The translations under genes and the position numbers were made by a program. Positions 1 to 10,401 of a stretch of 34,072 nucleotides of DNA are shown here, one piece after another; the first letter of the stretch is position 1, and every line of letters begins with the position of its first letter. The DNA comes from Novimethylophilus kurashikiensis. Its GTDB lineage: Bacteria; Pseudomonadota; Gammaproteobacteria; Burkholderiales; Methylophilaceae. Location of the stretch: NCBI RefSeq assembly GCF_003112435.1, contig NZ_BDOQ01000022.1, positions 1 through 34,072 of the forward strand, given 5' to 3'. A model generated the notes under the pieces. The model was not told the origin of the DNA and searched no databases. It worked only from the letters and a program-made list of their open reading frames with translations.

Positions 1-17
1 AACTTGCCTTTTGCCAT
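1..17 (-). CDS. tuf: tuf, elongation factor Tu, first codons only
   Basis: Only the first codons lie in the window. The minus strand reads ATG at 17-15 and then Ala-Lys-Gly-Lys, the usual start of bacterial EF-Tu (MA-K-x-K-F). A strong Shine-Dalgarno, GAGGGG, lies at 24-29 about six bases before the ATG. The gene is the last member of the tRNA-Tyr/Gly/Thr-tuf transcription unit, an order also found in E. coli (tyrU-glyT-thrT-tufB). Five codons alone would not identify the gene; the context does. The rest runs off the left edge. Confidence 0.8.
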
Positions 18-56
18 GATCTACCCCTCACTAATCGATGCAACAAACAATAAAAA

Positions 57-131
<75 letters not shown>

Positions 132-170
132 GCTTATTCGGCAGCCTAAACCACCAAGCAACAAATCTTT

Positions 171-244
171 TGGAGCGGGTGAAGGGAATCGAACCCTCGT
201 CATAAGCTTGGAAGGCTTCTGCTCTACCATTGAGCTACACCCGC
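171..244 (-). tRNA. tRNA-Gly (TCC)
   Basis: The acceptor stem is GCGGGTG/CACCCGC (244-238 with 181-175), with discriminator T and encoded CCA (173-171). The anticodon loop is CTTCCAA with TCC as anticodon. The T-arm has the GGTTCGATTCC signature. It is the middle gene of the three-tRNA operon. Confidence 0.97.
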
Positions 245-306
245 AAACCGCAACCGAAATCCAGTTACGAACGCCCTCACTGGCTCCAACATTCATTTTG
301 CCGCGA

Positions 307-392
<86 letters not shown>

Positions 393-412
393 AGAAGCGA
401 CAACAGCCCGCT

Positions 413-441
413 ATTATGTCGAGCATTTATGCCCCTGTCAA
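413..441 (-). promoter_or_regulatory. sigma-70 promoter of the tRNA-tuf operon
   Basis: On the minus strand a perfect -35 TTGACA (441-436) is followed by a 17-bp spacer and -10 CATAAT (418-413). The bases after the -10 are AGCGGGC, a GC-rich discriminator of the kind found at stringently controlled stable-RNA promoters. The predicted start lies just before tRNA-Tyr. Confidence 0.85.
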
Positions 442-514
442 ACACTATTTGTATTCTGCCGCACACCCAGGCTAATCACTAATAACTACAAGAAATCTGG
501 ACACAACACCACAC

Positions 515-775
515 TCAGGAACCTGGTGATGTGGCATGCTCAAGCGCCGTCAGCCAAAGCAATGCATACCCCCTACGGTCGCCGCACATCTCGGCAGACG
601 GGCGCAAGCCTCCGCAAAAAGCCGGCCGCTCAGGCCGGCCGAACACGGCGCATTTATGATCATCGGTGAGCTGAATACAGGGAACACCCGCCGGTTTTCC
701 AGCCGGCATCCCAGGCAGGGGTGAAGCAATAGACGGGGCGATGCAGCAGGCACCGCACCCCTCACGACATTCCAC
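515..775 (-). CDS. YkgJ-family cysteine cluster protein
   Basis: This is an 86-residue protein with the Cys pattern of the YkgJ/CxxCxxCC (putative Zn- or Fe-chelating) family. It has an N-terminal CREGCGACC cluster, then CIQL, CAVF, a conserved GRPERPAFC stretch and a late Cys. The family's function is unknown. The ATG at 775 lies two bases after the thiC stop codon, so it is almost certainly cotranscribed with thiC and under the same TPP riboswitch. ThiC is an Fe-S enzyme, so a metal-related accessory role is conceivable but unproven. The cysteines and length fit the family closely, so this is a real gene rather than a shadow frame. Confidence 0.85.
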   Translation of the reverse strand: MECREGCGACCIAPSIASPLPGMPAGKPAGVPCIQLTDDHKCAVFGRPERPAFCGGLRPSAEMCGDRRGYALLWLTALEHATSPGS

Positions 776-777
776 GG

Positions 778-2727
<1,950 letters not shown>

Positions 2728-2735
<8 letters not shown>

Positions 2736-2808
2736 CCTACGGCGGCATGACCCGCATCAGGTTCGAAGGGTATCTCTCACTGCCGTCGCGGCAGACCCCC
2801 AGCAATGC
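2728..2808 (-). ncRNA. TPP (thi-box) riboswitch upstream of thiC
   Basis: The minus strand carries the TPP aptamer core in order: GGGGGTC near 2800, the GTGAGAGATACCC segment, the highly conserved AACCTGATGCGGGTCATGCC segment, then CGTAGGGA. P1 can form between TTGCT (2805-2801) and AGCAG just after the GGGA. ThiC family genes are classic targets: bound TPP lowers expression. The downstream expression platform is described separately. Confidence 0.95.
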
Positions 2809-2813
2809 CTGCC

Positions 2814-2842
2814 AAAGTACTTTAAATATGGAATAATTGCAA
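2814..2842 (-). promoter_or_regulatory. probable thiC promoter
   Basis: The minus strand has TTGCAA (2842-2837), a 17-bp spacer and TACTTT (2819-2814), placing the start just before the riboswitch aptamer. The match is moderate (four of six bases in the -35, three or four in the -10); position supports it. Confidence 0.5.
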
Positions 2843-2874
2843 GATCGACTCGCTTTAAGGGAATAGGTAGCGGC

Positions 2875-3525
2875 ATGAATCTAGAACAAGCCCGTTTCAA
2901 CATGATCGAGCAGCAAATCAGGACCTGGGAAGTCCTCGACCCCGTCGTGCTGGACCTGCTCCATCAGGTTCCCCGCGAGGATTTCGTACCCGATCATTAC
3001 AAAGGCCTGGCCTTCGCAGACCTGGAAATCCCGCTCGGCCACGGGCAATCCATGCTCTCTCCCAAGCTGGAAGCGCGCATGGTGCAAGCCTTGGCACTCA
3101 AGCCCAGCGACTCCGTGTTGGAAATCGGCACCGGCAGCGGCTACATGACGGCTTTGCTGGCAAAGCTGTCTAGTCATGTAGATAGCATCGAGATCGTCCA
3201 GGAGTTCAGCCACCGCGCTGCGCAAAGGCTCAGCACCCACGGCATTTCCAATATCACGCTGGAAGTCGGCGACGGCGCTCGCAGCTGGGATGCCAAGACT
3301 TACGATGTCATCGTGCTGACCGGTTCGGTACCGCTGTTCCCCGAGGATTTTCTCCGTCAGCTCAAACCGGGCGGACGACTGCTGGCTGTCGTCGGCGAGG
3401 GTCCGGCCATGGAGGCCATGCTGGCAACTTGCCAGGCACCGGGTGCTTATCAACGCACAACCTTGTTCGAGACCAGCGTCCCGGCATTGAAAAACGCGCC
3501 GCAACCTACCCGCTTTGCTTTCTAA
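2875..3525 (+). CDS. pcm: protein-L-isoaspartate O-methyltransferase
   Basis: This 216-residue cytosolic SAM-dependent methyltransferase repairs isoaspartyl residues in damaged proteins. SAM motif I is visible as VLEIGTGSGYMTALLA near residues 82-97. The N-terminal MIEQQIR and the PREDFVP segment are typical of the family. It is divergent from thiC and followed by tolC after 28 bases. The pcm-tolC-waaA neighbourhood is common in Beta- and Gammaproteobacteria. A GGGAATAGG-type ribosome site precedes the ATG. Confidence 0.93.
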   Translation: MNLEQARFNMIEQQIRTWEVLDPVVLDLLHQVPREDFVPDHYKGLAFADLEIPLGHGQSMLSPKLEARMVQALALKPSDSVLEIGTGSGYMTALLAKLSSHVDSIEIVQEFSHRAAQRLSTHGISNITLEVGDGARSWDAKTYDVIVLTGSVPLFPEDFLRQLKPGGRLLAVVGEGPAMEAMLATCQAPGAYQRTTLFETSVPALKNAPQPTRFAF

Positions 3526-3553
3526 AACCTGAGCAGAACCAAAAGAACAGCCT

Positions 3554-4954
3554 GTGACCGATTTACCATACAAGATCAAAAAAACGTCCCGTTTAGTCGT
3601 CTTTTGCATCGCCTCGTTCGCCGTCAATAACACGTTTGCAAGCCCTGAAACGCAATCGCTGCTCGATCTTTTTCAATTAGCGAAGGCCAACGATGCAACC
3701 TGGGCATCGGCACAATCGAGCAATACGGCGGCCCAGGAAAAGGCTGTTCAGGGCAAAGCCCTACTGCTGCCGTCCGTCACATTGGGAGGCTCTGCGACTC
3801 AAACGTTCAGCGATGCGGAATACCCAGGACAGCATGCCTTGATCAACAATGCCCGGAGCACTTCCGGCATTAGCGAGACAGAGAACTACCACACCTACAG
3901 CTACAAGCTGAGCATTTCCCAGCCGCTATATCGCAAGCAAAATTCCGTCAACTACGAGCAATCCAAAATTCAGGTAGCGCAGGCGGACGACCAGCTGGGC
4001 TTCGCACTGCAGGATCTCATCCTGCGCCTGGCGCAAGCTTATTTCGACATGCTCCTGGCGCAAGACACGATCGACCTCAATGAGGCGCAAAAAGCGGCCA
4101 TTTCAAACCAGCTTGAGCAGGCCAAGGTCAGTTTCGAGGTAGGCACGGCCACCATTACCGACGTCAACGATGCCCAGGCACGGTACGACCTCGTGGTGGC
4201 GCAAGGCATCTCCGCTCGTAACGACCTGGAGGTCAAGAAACAAGCCACGCAGCGCATTATCGGCCAATTGCCTACGCGCATTGCCATCCTCAATACAAAG
4301 CCTCAGTTCAAGCCGCTTGATCCGGCGAGCATGGATCAGTGGGTTGAAATCGGCGAGCGCGAAAACCTCAAACTGAAGATCCAGCAGCGCGCTTTGGAGA
4401 TCGCCAACCAGGAAGTGGAAAAAACCCACGCCGGACACTATCCCACGCTCGACCTGGTCGCCAATTACAACGGGCAAGACAACAGCGGCTCCATCAACGG
4501 GCCACAATACCGCAATAGCATTTCAACCGCAGACATTGGCCTGCAAGTGCAAGTCCCGCTCTATCAGGGGGGCGCCATCACTTCCCGCGAACGCGAGGCG
4601 GTGGCAAACCAGCAGAAAGCGCGAGACGATCTCGAAGCCGCGCGTCGCCAGGTTGATTACGACGTCCGGCAGGCCTTCCTAGATTTCACCAGCCGACTGT
4701 CTCAGGTATCCGCCTATGAGCAGGCGCTGAACTCCAGTCAAACCTCGCTCGAATCGACCCAACTGGGCTACGAAGTCGGCGTCCGCACCAGCGTAGACGT
4801 GCTTAACGCCCAGCAGCAACTATTCACCTCCAAGCGCGACCTGTTGCAAGCGCGCTACAACGTGCTGCTATCAAAGCTCAAGCTGAAATCGGCCTCCGGG
4901 CTGCTGACTGAGGCCGACCTTGGCGAAATCGATCAAATGCTGAGCAGGCCATGA
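3554..4954 (+). CDS. tolC: TolC-family outer membrane efflux protein
   Basis: The protein has 466 residues and is the outer membrane channel of type I secretion and tripartite efflux. It has a basic N-terminus, a hydrophobic signal segment (about residues 13-24) and an Ala-Ser cleavage region near residue 30. The duplicated OEP repeat typical of the fold follows, with long Ala/Gln-rich coiled-coil helices (for example around residues 145-200 and 350-430) and the GTATITDVNDAQARYD / GVRTSVDVLNAQQQLF pair of equivalent motifs. The start is GTG at 3554. The stop overlaps the next ATG by four bases, so the hydrolase downstream is translationally coupled. Confidence 0.93.
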   Translation: MTDLPYKIKKTSRLVVFCIASFAVNNTFASPETQSLLDLFQLAKANDATWASAQSSNTAAQEKAVQGKALLLPSVTLGGSATQTFSDAEYPGQHALINNARSTSGISETENYHTYSYKLSISQPLYRKQNSVNYEQSKIQVAQADDQLGFALQDLILRLAQAYFDMLLAQDTIDLNEAQKAAISNQLEQAKVSFEVGTATITDVNDAQARYDLVVAQGISARNDLEVKKQATQRIIGQLPTRIAILNTKPQFKPLDPASMDQWVEIGERENLKLKIQQRALEIANQEVEKTHAGHYPTLDLVANYNGQDNSGSINGPQYRNSISTADIGLQVQVPLYQGGAITSREREAVANQQKARDDLEAARRQVDYDVRQAFLDFTSRLSQVSAYEQALNSSQTSLESTQLGYEVGVRTSVDVLNAQQQLFTSKRDLLQARYNVLLSKLKLKSASGLLTEADLGEIDQMLSRP

Positions 4955-5508
4955 CGTCGTTAGCCCTGGCGCAAGTCGACGCCAGCCAATTGATAGTCAT
5001 CGACGTACAGGAGCGCCTTGCTGCCGCCATGACCCAAGATGCCCTGAAGCAAGTCGTCCGCAACTGCAACATCCTGCTCCAAGCAGCACAACTCATCTCC
5101 GTACCGACCGTTGTGACCGAACAATACCCCAAGGGGTTGGGTCATACTGTGCCGGAGCTGAACTCATTGATCCCGGCGAGCGGCGCTGTGGAAAAACGTT
5201 GTTTTTCCTGCTGCGAAAACATGGAGTTTCAAGCGCGACTCGCCGCGGATCGGCCGCAGGTCATCCTGGCCGGGATGGAAGCGCACATTTGCGTGCTGCA
5301 AACGGCGTTGCAATTGAAAGCGCAAGGCAAGACGGTATTCGTGGTGGAAGATGCTGTGCTATCGCGCAATTCCGCCCATCAAACCAATGCCATGCAGCGA
5401 TTGGCACAGGCGGGAGTCATCGTCAGCAATACGGAATCCGTCGTGTTCGAGTGGCTTAAGATCGCCGAGGGCGAGGCGTTCAAGACGATTAGCCGGCTGG
5501 TTCGATAA
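4951..5508 (+). CDS. isochorismatase-family cysteine hydrolase
   Basis: This 185-residue protein has the isochorismatase fold. The catalytic triad expected of the family is in place: Asp18 in the VIDVQ strand, Lys82 in VEKRCFSC and Cys114 in GMEAHICV. Many relatives (YcaC/ISOC1 type) have unknown substrates, and nothing here points to isochorismate itself. It starts inside the tolC stop (ATGA overlap). Its last 20 bases overlap the 3' end of waaA on the opposite strand. Position suggests cotranscription with pcm and tolC, but a role in the envelope is only inference. Confidence 0.88.
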   Translation: MTSLALAQVDASQLIVIDVQERLAAAMTQDALKQVVRNCNILLQAAQLISVPTVVTEQYPKGLGHTVPELNSLIPASGAVEKRCFSCCENMEFQARLAADRPQVILAGMEAHICVLQTALQLKAQGKTVFVVEDAVLSRNSAHQTNAMQRLAQAGVIVSNTESVVFEWLKIAEGEAFKTISRLVR

Positions 5509-6736
5509 ACTTCTCGATCAAGACCAAGGTGCGCTTGGCCGCGCCGCGATTGGCAGCAGCAAACTTCAATCCTGCGTCCCCCATCTCGCGCCGCGCGCGC
5601 GAATCTTCGGCAAGCCGCCGGATTTCCCCCGCAAGCCCGGAAACATCCCAGACCCTGACAGCAGCGCCCTGCATCACGGCTTGCGAGGCGGCTTCCTCAA
5701 AATTGAACGTATACGGTCCGACGATCACAGGCTTGCCCTGGGCACAGGCCTCGATCAGGTTCTGCCCGCCGAGCGGCAGCAAACTACCGCCGATAAACGC
5801 AACATCGCAAGCCGCGTAATAAGCCGCCATTTCGCCCATGCTGTCGCCCAGCAGGACGTCCACATCCCCCACCGGCACGTTTTGCGAACGTCGCTGATAA
5901 CTTACGCCTTGTGCTTCCAACAATCCGGCCACTTCGTCGAAGCGTTGCGGATGACGCGGTACCAGCACCAGCAGCAATCCGGGAATAGCTGCGCGCCTGA
6001 ACGCCTCCAGCACCAGCGGCTCCTCTCCTTCGCGCGTGCTCGCCGCAAGAAATACCAACCGCCCACCGCATAGATGGCCGATATGTTCCCGCTCACCAGC
6101 GGGCGCCGCTACGTCGAACTTCAAGTTCCCGGTGACCATCACCTCAGGCGCGCCTAAGTCGCATAGCCGTTGCGCATCCGCCTCGGTTTGGGCGGCGATA
6201 GCTGCAAGATCGGTCAGCCCCTCTTCCACCAGCCATCCCAGCTTGGCATACCCCTTGGCAGATTTGGCCGAAAGTCGCGCGTTCACCAGCAGGAGCGGCA
6301 TCTTGCGTGCGCGGCAGGCGGCGATCAGGTTGAACCACAGCTCGGTTTCCATGATGAGGCCGAGTTGCGGCTTGAAGTGATTGAGAAATCCACGCACCGC
6401 AAACGGCAGATCGTAAGGCAAGTAAGCTTGCCTCACGGTGTCGCCGAACAGCTGCTGACCGGCGGCACGGCCGGTCGGAGTACCGTGCGTCAAGACCACT
6501 AGATGTTGTGGGTAGCGCTCCTTCAGCAACTTCACGAGCGGCGCGGCGGCATGGGTTTCGCCCACAGAGACCGCATGCAGCCAAATTACCGGTCTTGCAG
6601 GCTGCACATCGTAGCGCCCGAAACGTTCGCCGATGTGGTCTAAATACTCCGGCTGACGACGTCCACGCCACAGCAGGCGCAATGGCACCAGCGGCAGCAA
6701 CATCCAGAGCAAAGCGGTGTAAAGAAGTCGTCCCAT
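5489..6736 (-). CDS. waaA: 3-deoxy-D-manno-octulosonic acid (Kdo) transferase
   Basis: This 415-residue inner-membrane-anchored glycosyltransferase adds Kdo to the lipid A precursor. The N-terminus carries one hydrophobic anchor (about residues 4-24). The GT30 domain follows with LHAVSVGET containing the catalytic-base Glu, the METELWFN block (many relatives have Pro where this has Phe), and the C-terminal GT-B donor-binding part with FIGGSLLPLGGQNLIEA. It is read convergently to the isochorismatase gene with a 20-base overlap and divergently from the ribonucleotide reductase gene. Length is normal. Confidence 0.95.
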   Translation of the reverse strand: MGRLLYTALLWMLLPLVPLRLLWRGRRQPEYLDHIGERFGRYDVQPARPVIWLHAVSVGETHAAAPLVKLLKERYPQHLVVLTHGTPTGRAAGQQLFGDTVRQAYLPYDLPFAVRGFLNHFKPQLGLIMETELWFNLIAACRARKMPLLLVNARLSAKSAKGYAKLGWLVEEGLTDLAAIAAQTEADAQRLCDLGAPEVMVTGNLKFDVAAPAGEREHIGHLCGGRLVFLAASTREGEEPLVLEAFRRAAIPGLLLVLVPRHPQRFDEVAGLLEAQGVSYQRRSQNVPVGDVDVLLGDSMGEMAAYYAACDVAFIGGSLLPLGGQNLIEACAQGKPVIVGPYTFNFEEAASQAVMQGAAVRVWDVSGLAGEIRRLAEDSRARREMGDAGLKFAAANRGAAKRTLVLIEKFIEPAG

Positions 6737-6834
6737 AGGTTCGGCATTCTCTCATACACGACCATCGCCCGTGCGCGCCGTTCGACGGTTGTTTAAGTGC
6801 CGGGCCCTAGCAGATTTTTCACATCATTCATAGC

Positions 6835-6862
6835 TTGACTGGCACAACCTAAAGGGTTTAAT
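6835..6862 (+). promoter_or_regulatory. probable nrdJ promoter
   Basis: TTGACT (6835-6840) is followed by a 16-bp spacer and TTTAAT (6857-6862). The upstream NrdR-like box falls in the spacer and the second box just past the predicted start, which is the usual layout for NrdR repression. Confidence 0.6.
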
Positions 6863-6889
6863 GTTTCATCTCATCACAATATCTTGTGG
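6842..6889 (+). promoter_or_regulatory. tandem NrdR-like boxes upstream of nrdJ
   Basis: The second box (6874-6889, TCACAATATCTTGTGG) matches the published NrdR consensus acaCwAtATaTwGtgt at nearly every conserved position. A weaker first box (6842-6857, GCACAACCTAAAGGGT) matches about 11 of 16. The two are 32 bp apart start to start, equal to about three helical turns as is typical of paired NrdR boxes. NrdR is the ATP-cone repressor of ribonucleotide reductase genes. Confidence 0.75.
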
Positions 6890-6946
6890 TTTAGATTGTT
6901 GTATCAAACCACACCTCAACAATACAAGCAGGGAAGGAAGATAGGC

Positions 6947-9091
6947 ATGCTGAAGGCTGTGAAACTCGATCAGGAATTGGAAAAAGAGGTTCCCATGCAA
7001 CCCGTCTCGCTTGATATCTGGGATAAAAAATACCGCCTGAAATCCAAGCAGGGCGAAATAATAGACAAGGATATCGACGACACGTATCAGCGCGTTGCCC
7101 GCGCCTTGGCGGAAGTGGAAACCACCGAGGAAAAACGCACGCACTGGTACGACAAATTCCTGTGGGCCTTGCGTCGCGGTGCCATCCCTGCCGGCCGCAT
7201 TACCTCGAACGCCGGCGCACTGGAACACAAGCCGGCCACCAGCACGATCAATTGCACGGTCAGCGGCATCATTGAAGACTCGATGGACGGCATCCTGGAG
7301 AAAGTCCACGAAGCCGGCCTCACCCTGAAAGCCGGTTGCGGTATCGGCTACGAATTCTCTACCCTGCGTCCGAAAGGCGCCTTCGTTGCCGGTGCTGGCG
7401 CGTACACCAGCGGCCCGCTGTCCTTCATGGATATCTACGACAAGATGTGCTTCACCGTCTCGTCCGCCGGCGGTCGCCGCGGCGCACAGATGGCAACGTT
7501 CGACATTTCCCACCCTGACGTAGCCGATTTCATCAAGGCCAAGCGCGAAGCGGGCCGCCTGCGCCAATTCAACCTGTCAACGCTGATCACCGCCGAATTC
7601 ATGGAAGCGGTGAAAGCCGACGCCGAGTGGAAGCTCGCTTTCCCGGTCACCAAGAAAGAAGCAGAAGCCGACGGACTCAATCTGGACGACGCCACGCAAG
7701 TGGTCTGGCGCGAGTGGCCGGTCAAGGGCAAATACCTGACGCGCGACACCGACGGTAAGACCGCCTGCCGCGTCTACAAGACCATCAAGGCACGCCGCCT
7801 GTGGGACGTCATCATGTCGTCCACGTACGACTTCGCCGAGCCGGGCTTCATCCTGATCGACAAGGTCAACGAGATGAACAATAACTGGTTCTGCGAAAAC
7901 ATCCGTGCGACCAATCCCTGCGGCGAACAACCGCTACCCCCGTATGGTGCTTGCCTGTTGGGTTCGGTCAATCTCACCACCTTCGTACGCGATCCGTTCA
8001 CCGAGAACGCCCGCTTCGACTGGGACGAGTACAAGCAAGTCGTCGCCATCTTCACCCGCATGCTGGACAACGTGGTGGAAGTAAACGGCCTGCCGCTCGA
8101 GCAGCAACGCCAGGAAATCATGCGCAAGCGTCGCCACGGCATGGGCTATTTGGGCCTGGGCTCCACGCTGACCATGCTCAAGATGCCTTACGGCTCGCCG
8201 GACTCGCTGACCTTCACGGAAGAAGTCACCCGTGTGATGGCCGAAACCGGCTGGGAAGTGGGCGTGGAACTCGCCGATGAAAAAGGCCCGGCGCCCATCA
8301 TGGATGAGGAGTTCGAAGTCACCGCCGACATGCTGGCCAAGCGTCCTGAAATGAAGAAAGACGGCATCAAGCTGGGTGATAAGGTGAAGGGCAAGGTACT
8401 GCTCGGACTCTATAGCCGCTACATGCAACAGTTTCCCAAGAGGCTGGGCAAGACCATTTCCGAGAAGGGCGTGCGTTTCACGCACCACAGCTCCATCGCC
8501 CCGACCGGCACGATTTCCTTGTCTTTGGGCAACAACGCTTCCAACGGCATCGAGCCATCGTTCGCACATCACTACAGCCGCAACGTGATCCGCGAAGGCA
8601 AGAAATCCAAGGAAAAGGTCGACGTCTACTCCTACGAGTTGCTGGCCTATCGCGAGCTGATCAACGCCAACGCCATGCCGTTCTCGGACAAGGAAGAGGA
8701 AAAGCTGCCGGAGTACTTCGTCGATTCATCCACCATTGCCGCCAAGGCACACGTCGATATCCAGGCCGCCGCGCAGAAGTGGATCGACAGCTCGATCTCC
8801 AAGACCATCAACGTACCGACCGACTATCCGTACGAAGATTTCAAGGACATCTACTTCTACGCCTACGAAAAGGGCTTGAAGGGCTGCACCACCTTCCGCT
8901 TCAACCCGGAGGCCTTCCAGGGCGTGTTGGTCACCGAGAAGGACCTGGAAAACACCACCTACAAGTTCACGCTGGAAGACGGCACGGTGGTCGAAGCCAA
9001 GGGCAACGAGGAAATTGAGTACGACGGCGAGATCCATACCGCAGCAAACTTGTACGATGCGCTGAAGGAAGGCTACTACGGCAAGTTCTAA
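6947..9091 (+). CDS. nrdJ: class II (adenosylcobalamin-dependent) ribonucleotide reductase, catalytic subunit
   Basis: This 714-residue enzyme reduces ribonucleotides to deoxyribonucleotides. The thiyl-radical site NPCGE is at residues 323-327 (Cys325). Cys336 lies 11 residues on, and Cys103 is in STINCTVSG. This Cys103/325/336 arrangement is that of class II enzymes, where the pair reduces substrate. No small subunit gene (nrdB) is nearby. I start at ATG 6947 because GGGAAGGAAG precedes it; the open frame back to 6884 overlaps an NrdR-like box. A later ATG at 6995 is a weaker alternative. The last cysteine is Cys647, so the usual Cys pair in the C-terminal tail is missing, which resembles the NrdJa half of split class II enzymes. 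Confidence 0.92.
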   Translation: MLKAVKLDQELEKEVPMQPVSLDIWDKKYRLKSKQGEIIDKDIDDTYQRVARALAEVETTEEKRTHWYDKFLWALRRGAIPAGRITSNAGALEHKPATSTINCTVSGIIEDSMDGILEKVHEAGLTLKAGCGIGYEFSTLRPKGAFVAGAGAYTSGPLSFMDIYDKMCFTVSSAGGRRGAQMATFDISHPDVADFIKAKREAGRLRQFNLSTLITAEFMEAVKADAEWKLAFPVTKKEAEADGLNLDDATQVVWREWPVKGKYLTRDTDGKTACRVYKTIKARRLWDVIMSSTYDFAEPGFILIDKVNEMNNNWFCENIRATNPCGEQPLPPYGACLLGSVNLTTFVRDPFTENARFDWDEYKQVVAIFTRMLDNVVEVNGLPLEQQRQEIMRKRRHGMGYLGLGSTLTMLKMPYGSPDSLTFTEEVTRVMAETGWEVGVELADEKGPAPIMDEEFEVTADMLAKRPEMKKDGIKLGDKVKGKVLLGLYSRYMQQFPKRLGKTISEKGVRFTHHSSIAPTGTISLSLGNNASNGIEPSFAHHYSRNVIREGKKSKEKVDVYSYELLAYRELINANAMPFSDKEEEKLPEYFVDSSTIAAKAHVDIQAAAQKWIDSSISKTINVPTDYPYEDFKDIYFYAYEKGLKGCTTFRFNPEAFQGVLVTEKDLENTTYKFTLEDGTVVEAKGNEEIEYDGEIHTAANLYDALKEGYYGKF

Positions 9092-9114
9092 GCCTTAGCC
9101 TTAATACCGAACGC

Positions 9115-9144
9115 AAAAAGGGCCTGCAATTGCAGGCCCTTTTT
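9115..9144. terminator. bidirectional intrinsic terminator between nrdJ and the chemoreceptor gene
   Basis: A GC-rich stem GGGCCTGCA/TGCAGGCCC with almost no loop is flanked by A5 on one side and T5 on the other, so it can terminate transcripts on both strands. It sits 24 bases after nrdJ and 25 bases beyond the stop of the convergent chemoreceptor gene. Confidence 0.93.
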
Positions 9145-9169
9145 GTTGTTATGTGCTGCTTTTATTGGC

Positions 9170-10288
9170 TTAGTGTTCGCACAGCAAATCGGCACTTTCC
9201 TCGCCGCTAGCCGCCATTTTTTCCAGGGAGGCCAACACGGCCAGGCTGGCCGTTTCCATCTCGGCCACCTCCTGGATGGCCAGATTCATGTTGCCGCTGT
9301 TCGCGGCACGGACAGCAGATTGCGCAGCATTGTGCACGCGAACATGCGGCGGTTCGACGTCCTGGTAGCCGGGCAGCTTATCGAAACAGGCCTTGCCCTC
9401 GCCCTCGTAATACCACTTGCCCAGCCGGCATTCCCGGTGACTGGAAAAAGCCCCTTCATGCTCATCCGAAAGCCCCAGCAAGGCGCGGTAAACCCGGAAC
9501 TTGAAAATCAGGTGGTCCACCTTGGCCAATTCGCAGAACCCGCGAAGCGCCGAGGCTGCGCTGGTGTACTCCATGTTGCTGGAGATATCCAGCAACTGGC
9601 GCATGGCGCCGGCCGCAGCTTCGCCATCCTTGCTGTATACCGCGGAATGTTCGGCCAATTCGTCCATGCGGTCGCGGCTCATGCTGCTGGCTTGAGAAAT
9701 CTGATCCACCAGCGTGGTAATTTCAGATGTCGCCGTGGCGGTACGTTCCGCCAGCTTGCGAACTTCATCGGCCACCACGGCAAATCCGCGCCCGGCCTCC
9801 CCAGCGCGCGCCGCCTCGATCGCGGCATTAAGCGCCAGCAAATTGGTCTGGTCGGCAATCTCCTTGATCATTTGCACAATCGCGCTGATTTCCTGCGCCC
9901 GGCTGGCCAACTGCCCCACTTGCTGCGCAGCACCCTGTGAAGACGAAGCCAACGTGGAAAGATTGGCGGCAATGCGGTCAATGGATTCGCGGCTGTTTTC
10001 GGTGACATCTTGCGCTTCGACCGCCCGCTCCTTTTCAGCGCGCATCGCTTCGGCAAGAGTGCCGAGAGAAGATTGCGTTTCGCCCAGCGAAACGGCGAAG
10101 GTGGAGAAATTGGAAATCAGCGCCTTGAGTTCGTCCTGGCGACGCTGGCAGTCTGTTGCGCGAGCTTCGGCAATTTCCAGCTGCTGCTGGGCTTGAGCCA
10201 ACGCCGTGTCGCGTGTCTGCAATTCGGACCGCAGCCTCGCGATCTCTAACTGATCTTGCACGGACTGCTTCTTGTTGAAAAAAAACAT
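9170..10288 (-). CDS. soluble methyl-accepting chemotaxis protein with C-terminal CZB zinc-binding domain
   Basis: The protein has 372 residues with no membrane segment, HAMP domain or periplasmic part. Residues about 8-75 are a heptad-rich coiled coil. A chemoreceptor signalling domain follows, with the hairpin tip [20 protein letters not shown] near residue 145. The C-terminus (about 255-372) is a chemoreceptor zinc-binding (CZB) domain with the expected ligands His259, Cys287 in CRLGKWYY, His315 and His319. CZB domains bind zinc and in other bacteria report zinc or oxidants to chemotaxis or c-di-GMP enzymes. A GGGGAGG ribosome site precedes the ATG. It is read in the same direction as the tad operon and lies 132 bases downstream of its last gene. 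Confidence 0.93.
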   Translation of the reverse strand: MFFFNKKQSVQDQLEIARLRSELQTRDTALAQAQQQLEIAEARATDCQRRQDELKALISNFSTFAVSLGETQSSLGTLAEAMRAEKERAVEAQDVTENSRESIDRIAANLSTLASSSQGAAQQVGQLASRAQEISAIVQMIKEIADQTNLLALNAAIEAARAGEAGRGFAVVADEVRKLAERTATATSEITTLVDQISQASSMSRDRMDELAEHSAVYSKDGEAAAGAMRQLLDISSNMEYTSAASALRGFCELAKVDHLIFKFRVYRALLGLSDEHEGAFSSHRECRLGKWYYEGEGKACFDKLPGYQDVEPPHVRVHNAAQSAVRAANSGNMNLAIQEVAEMETASLAVLASLEKMAASGEESADLLCEH

Positions 10289-10401
10289 ACTACGGACCTC
10301 CCCGATCTTTAGTTATTAAGCCGGCTCCTTGTTTTAGTTGCAGGGCATTCTTTTATTATTCATTGCGTCGGTGGAACCGAGCTTCGAGTGTACTCCAAAT
10401 C

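Noticed and set aside
6884-6946. Extra 21 residues at the N-terminus of the ribonucleotide reductase
   Set aside because: The first codon lies inside the NrdR-like box and lacks a ribosome site, whereas ATG 6947 has GGGAAGGAAG before it.
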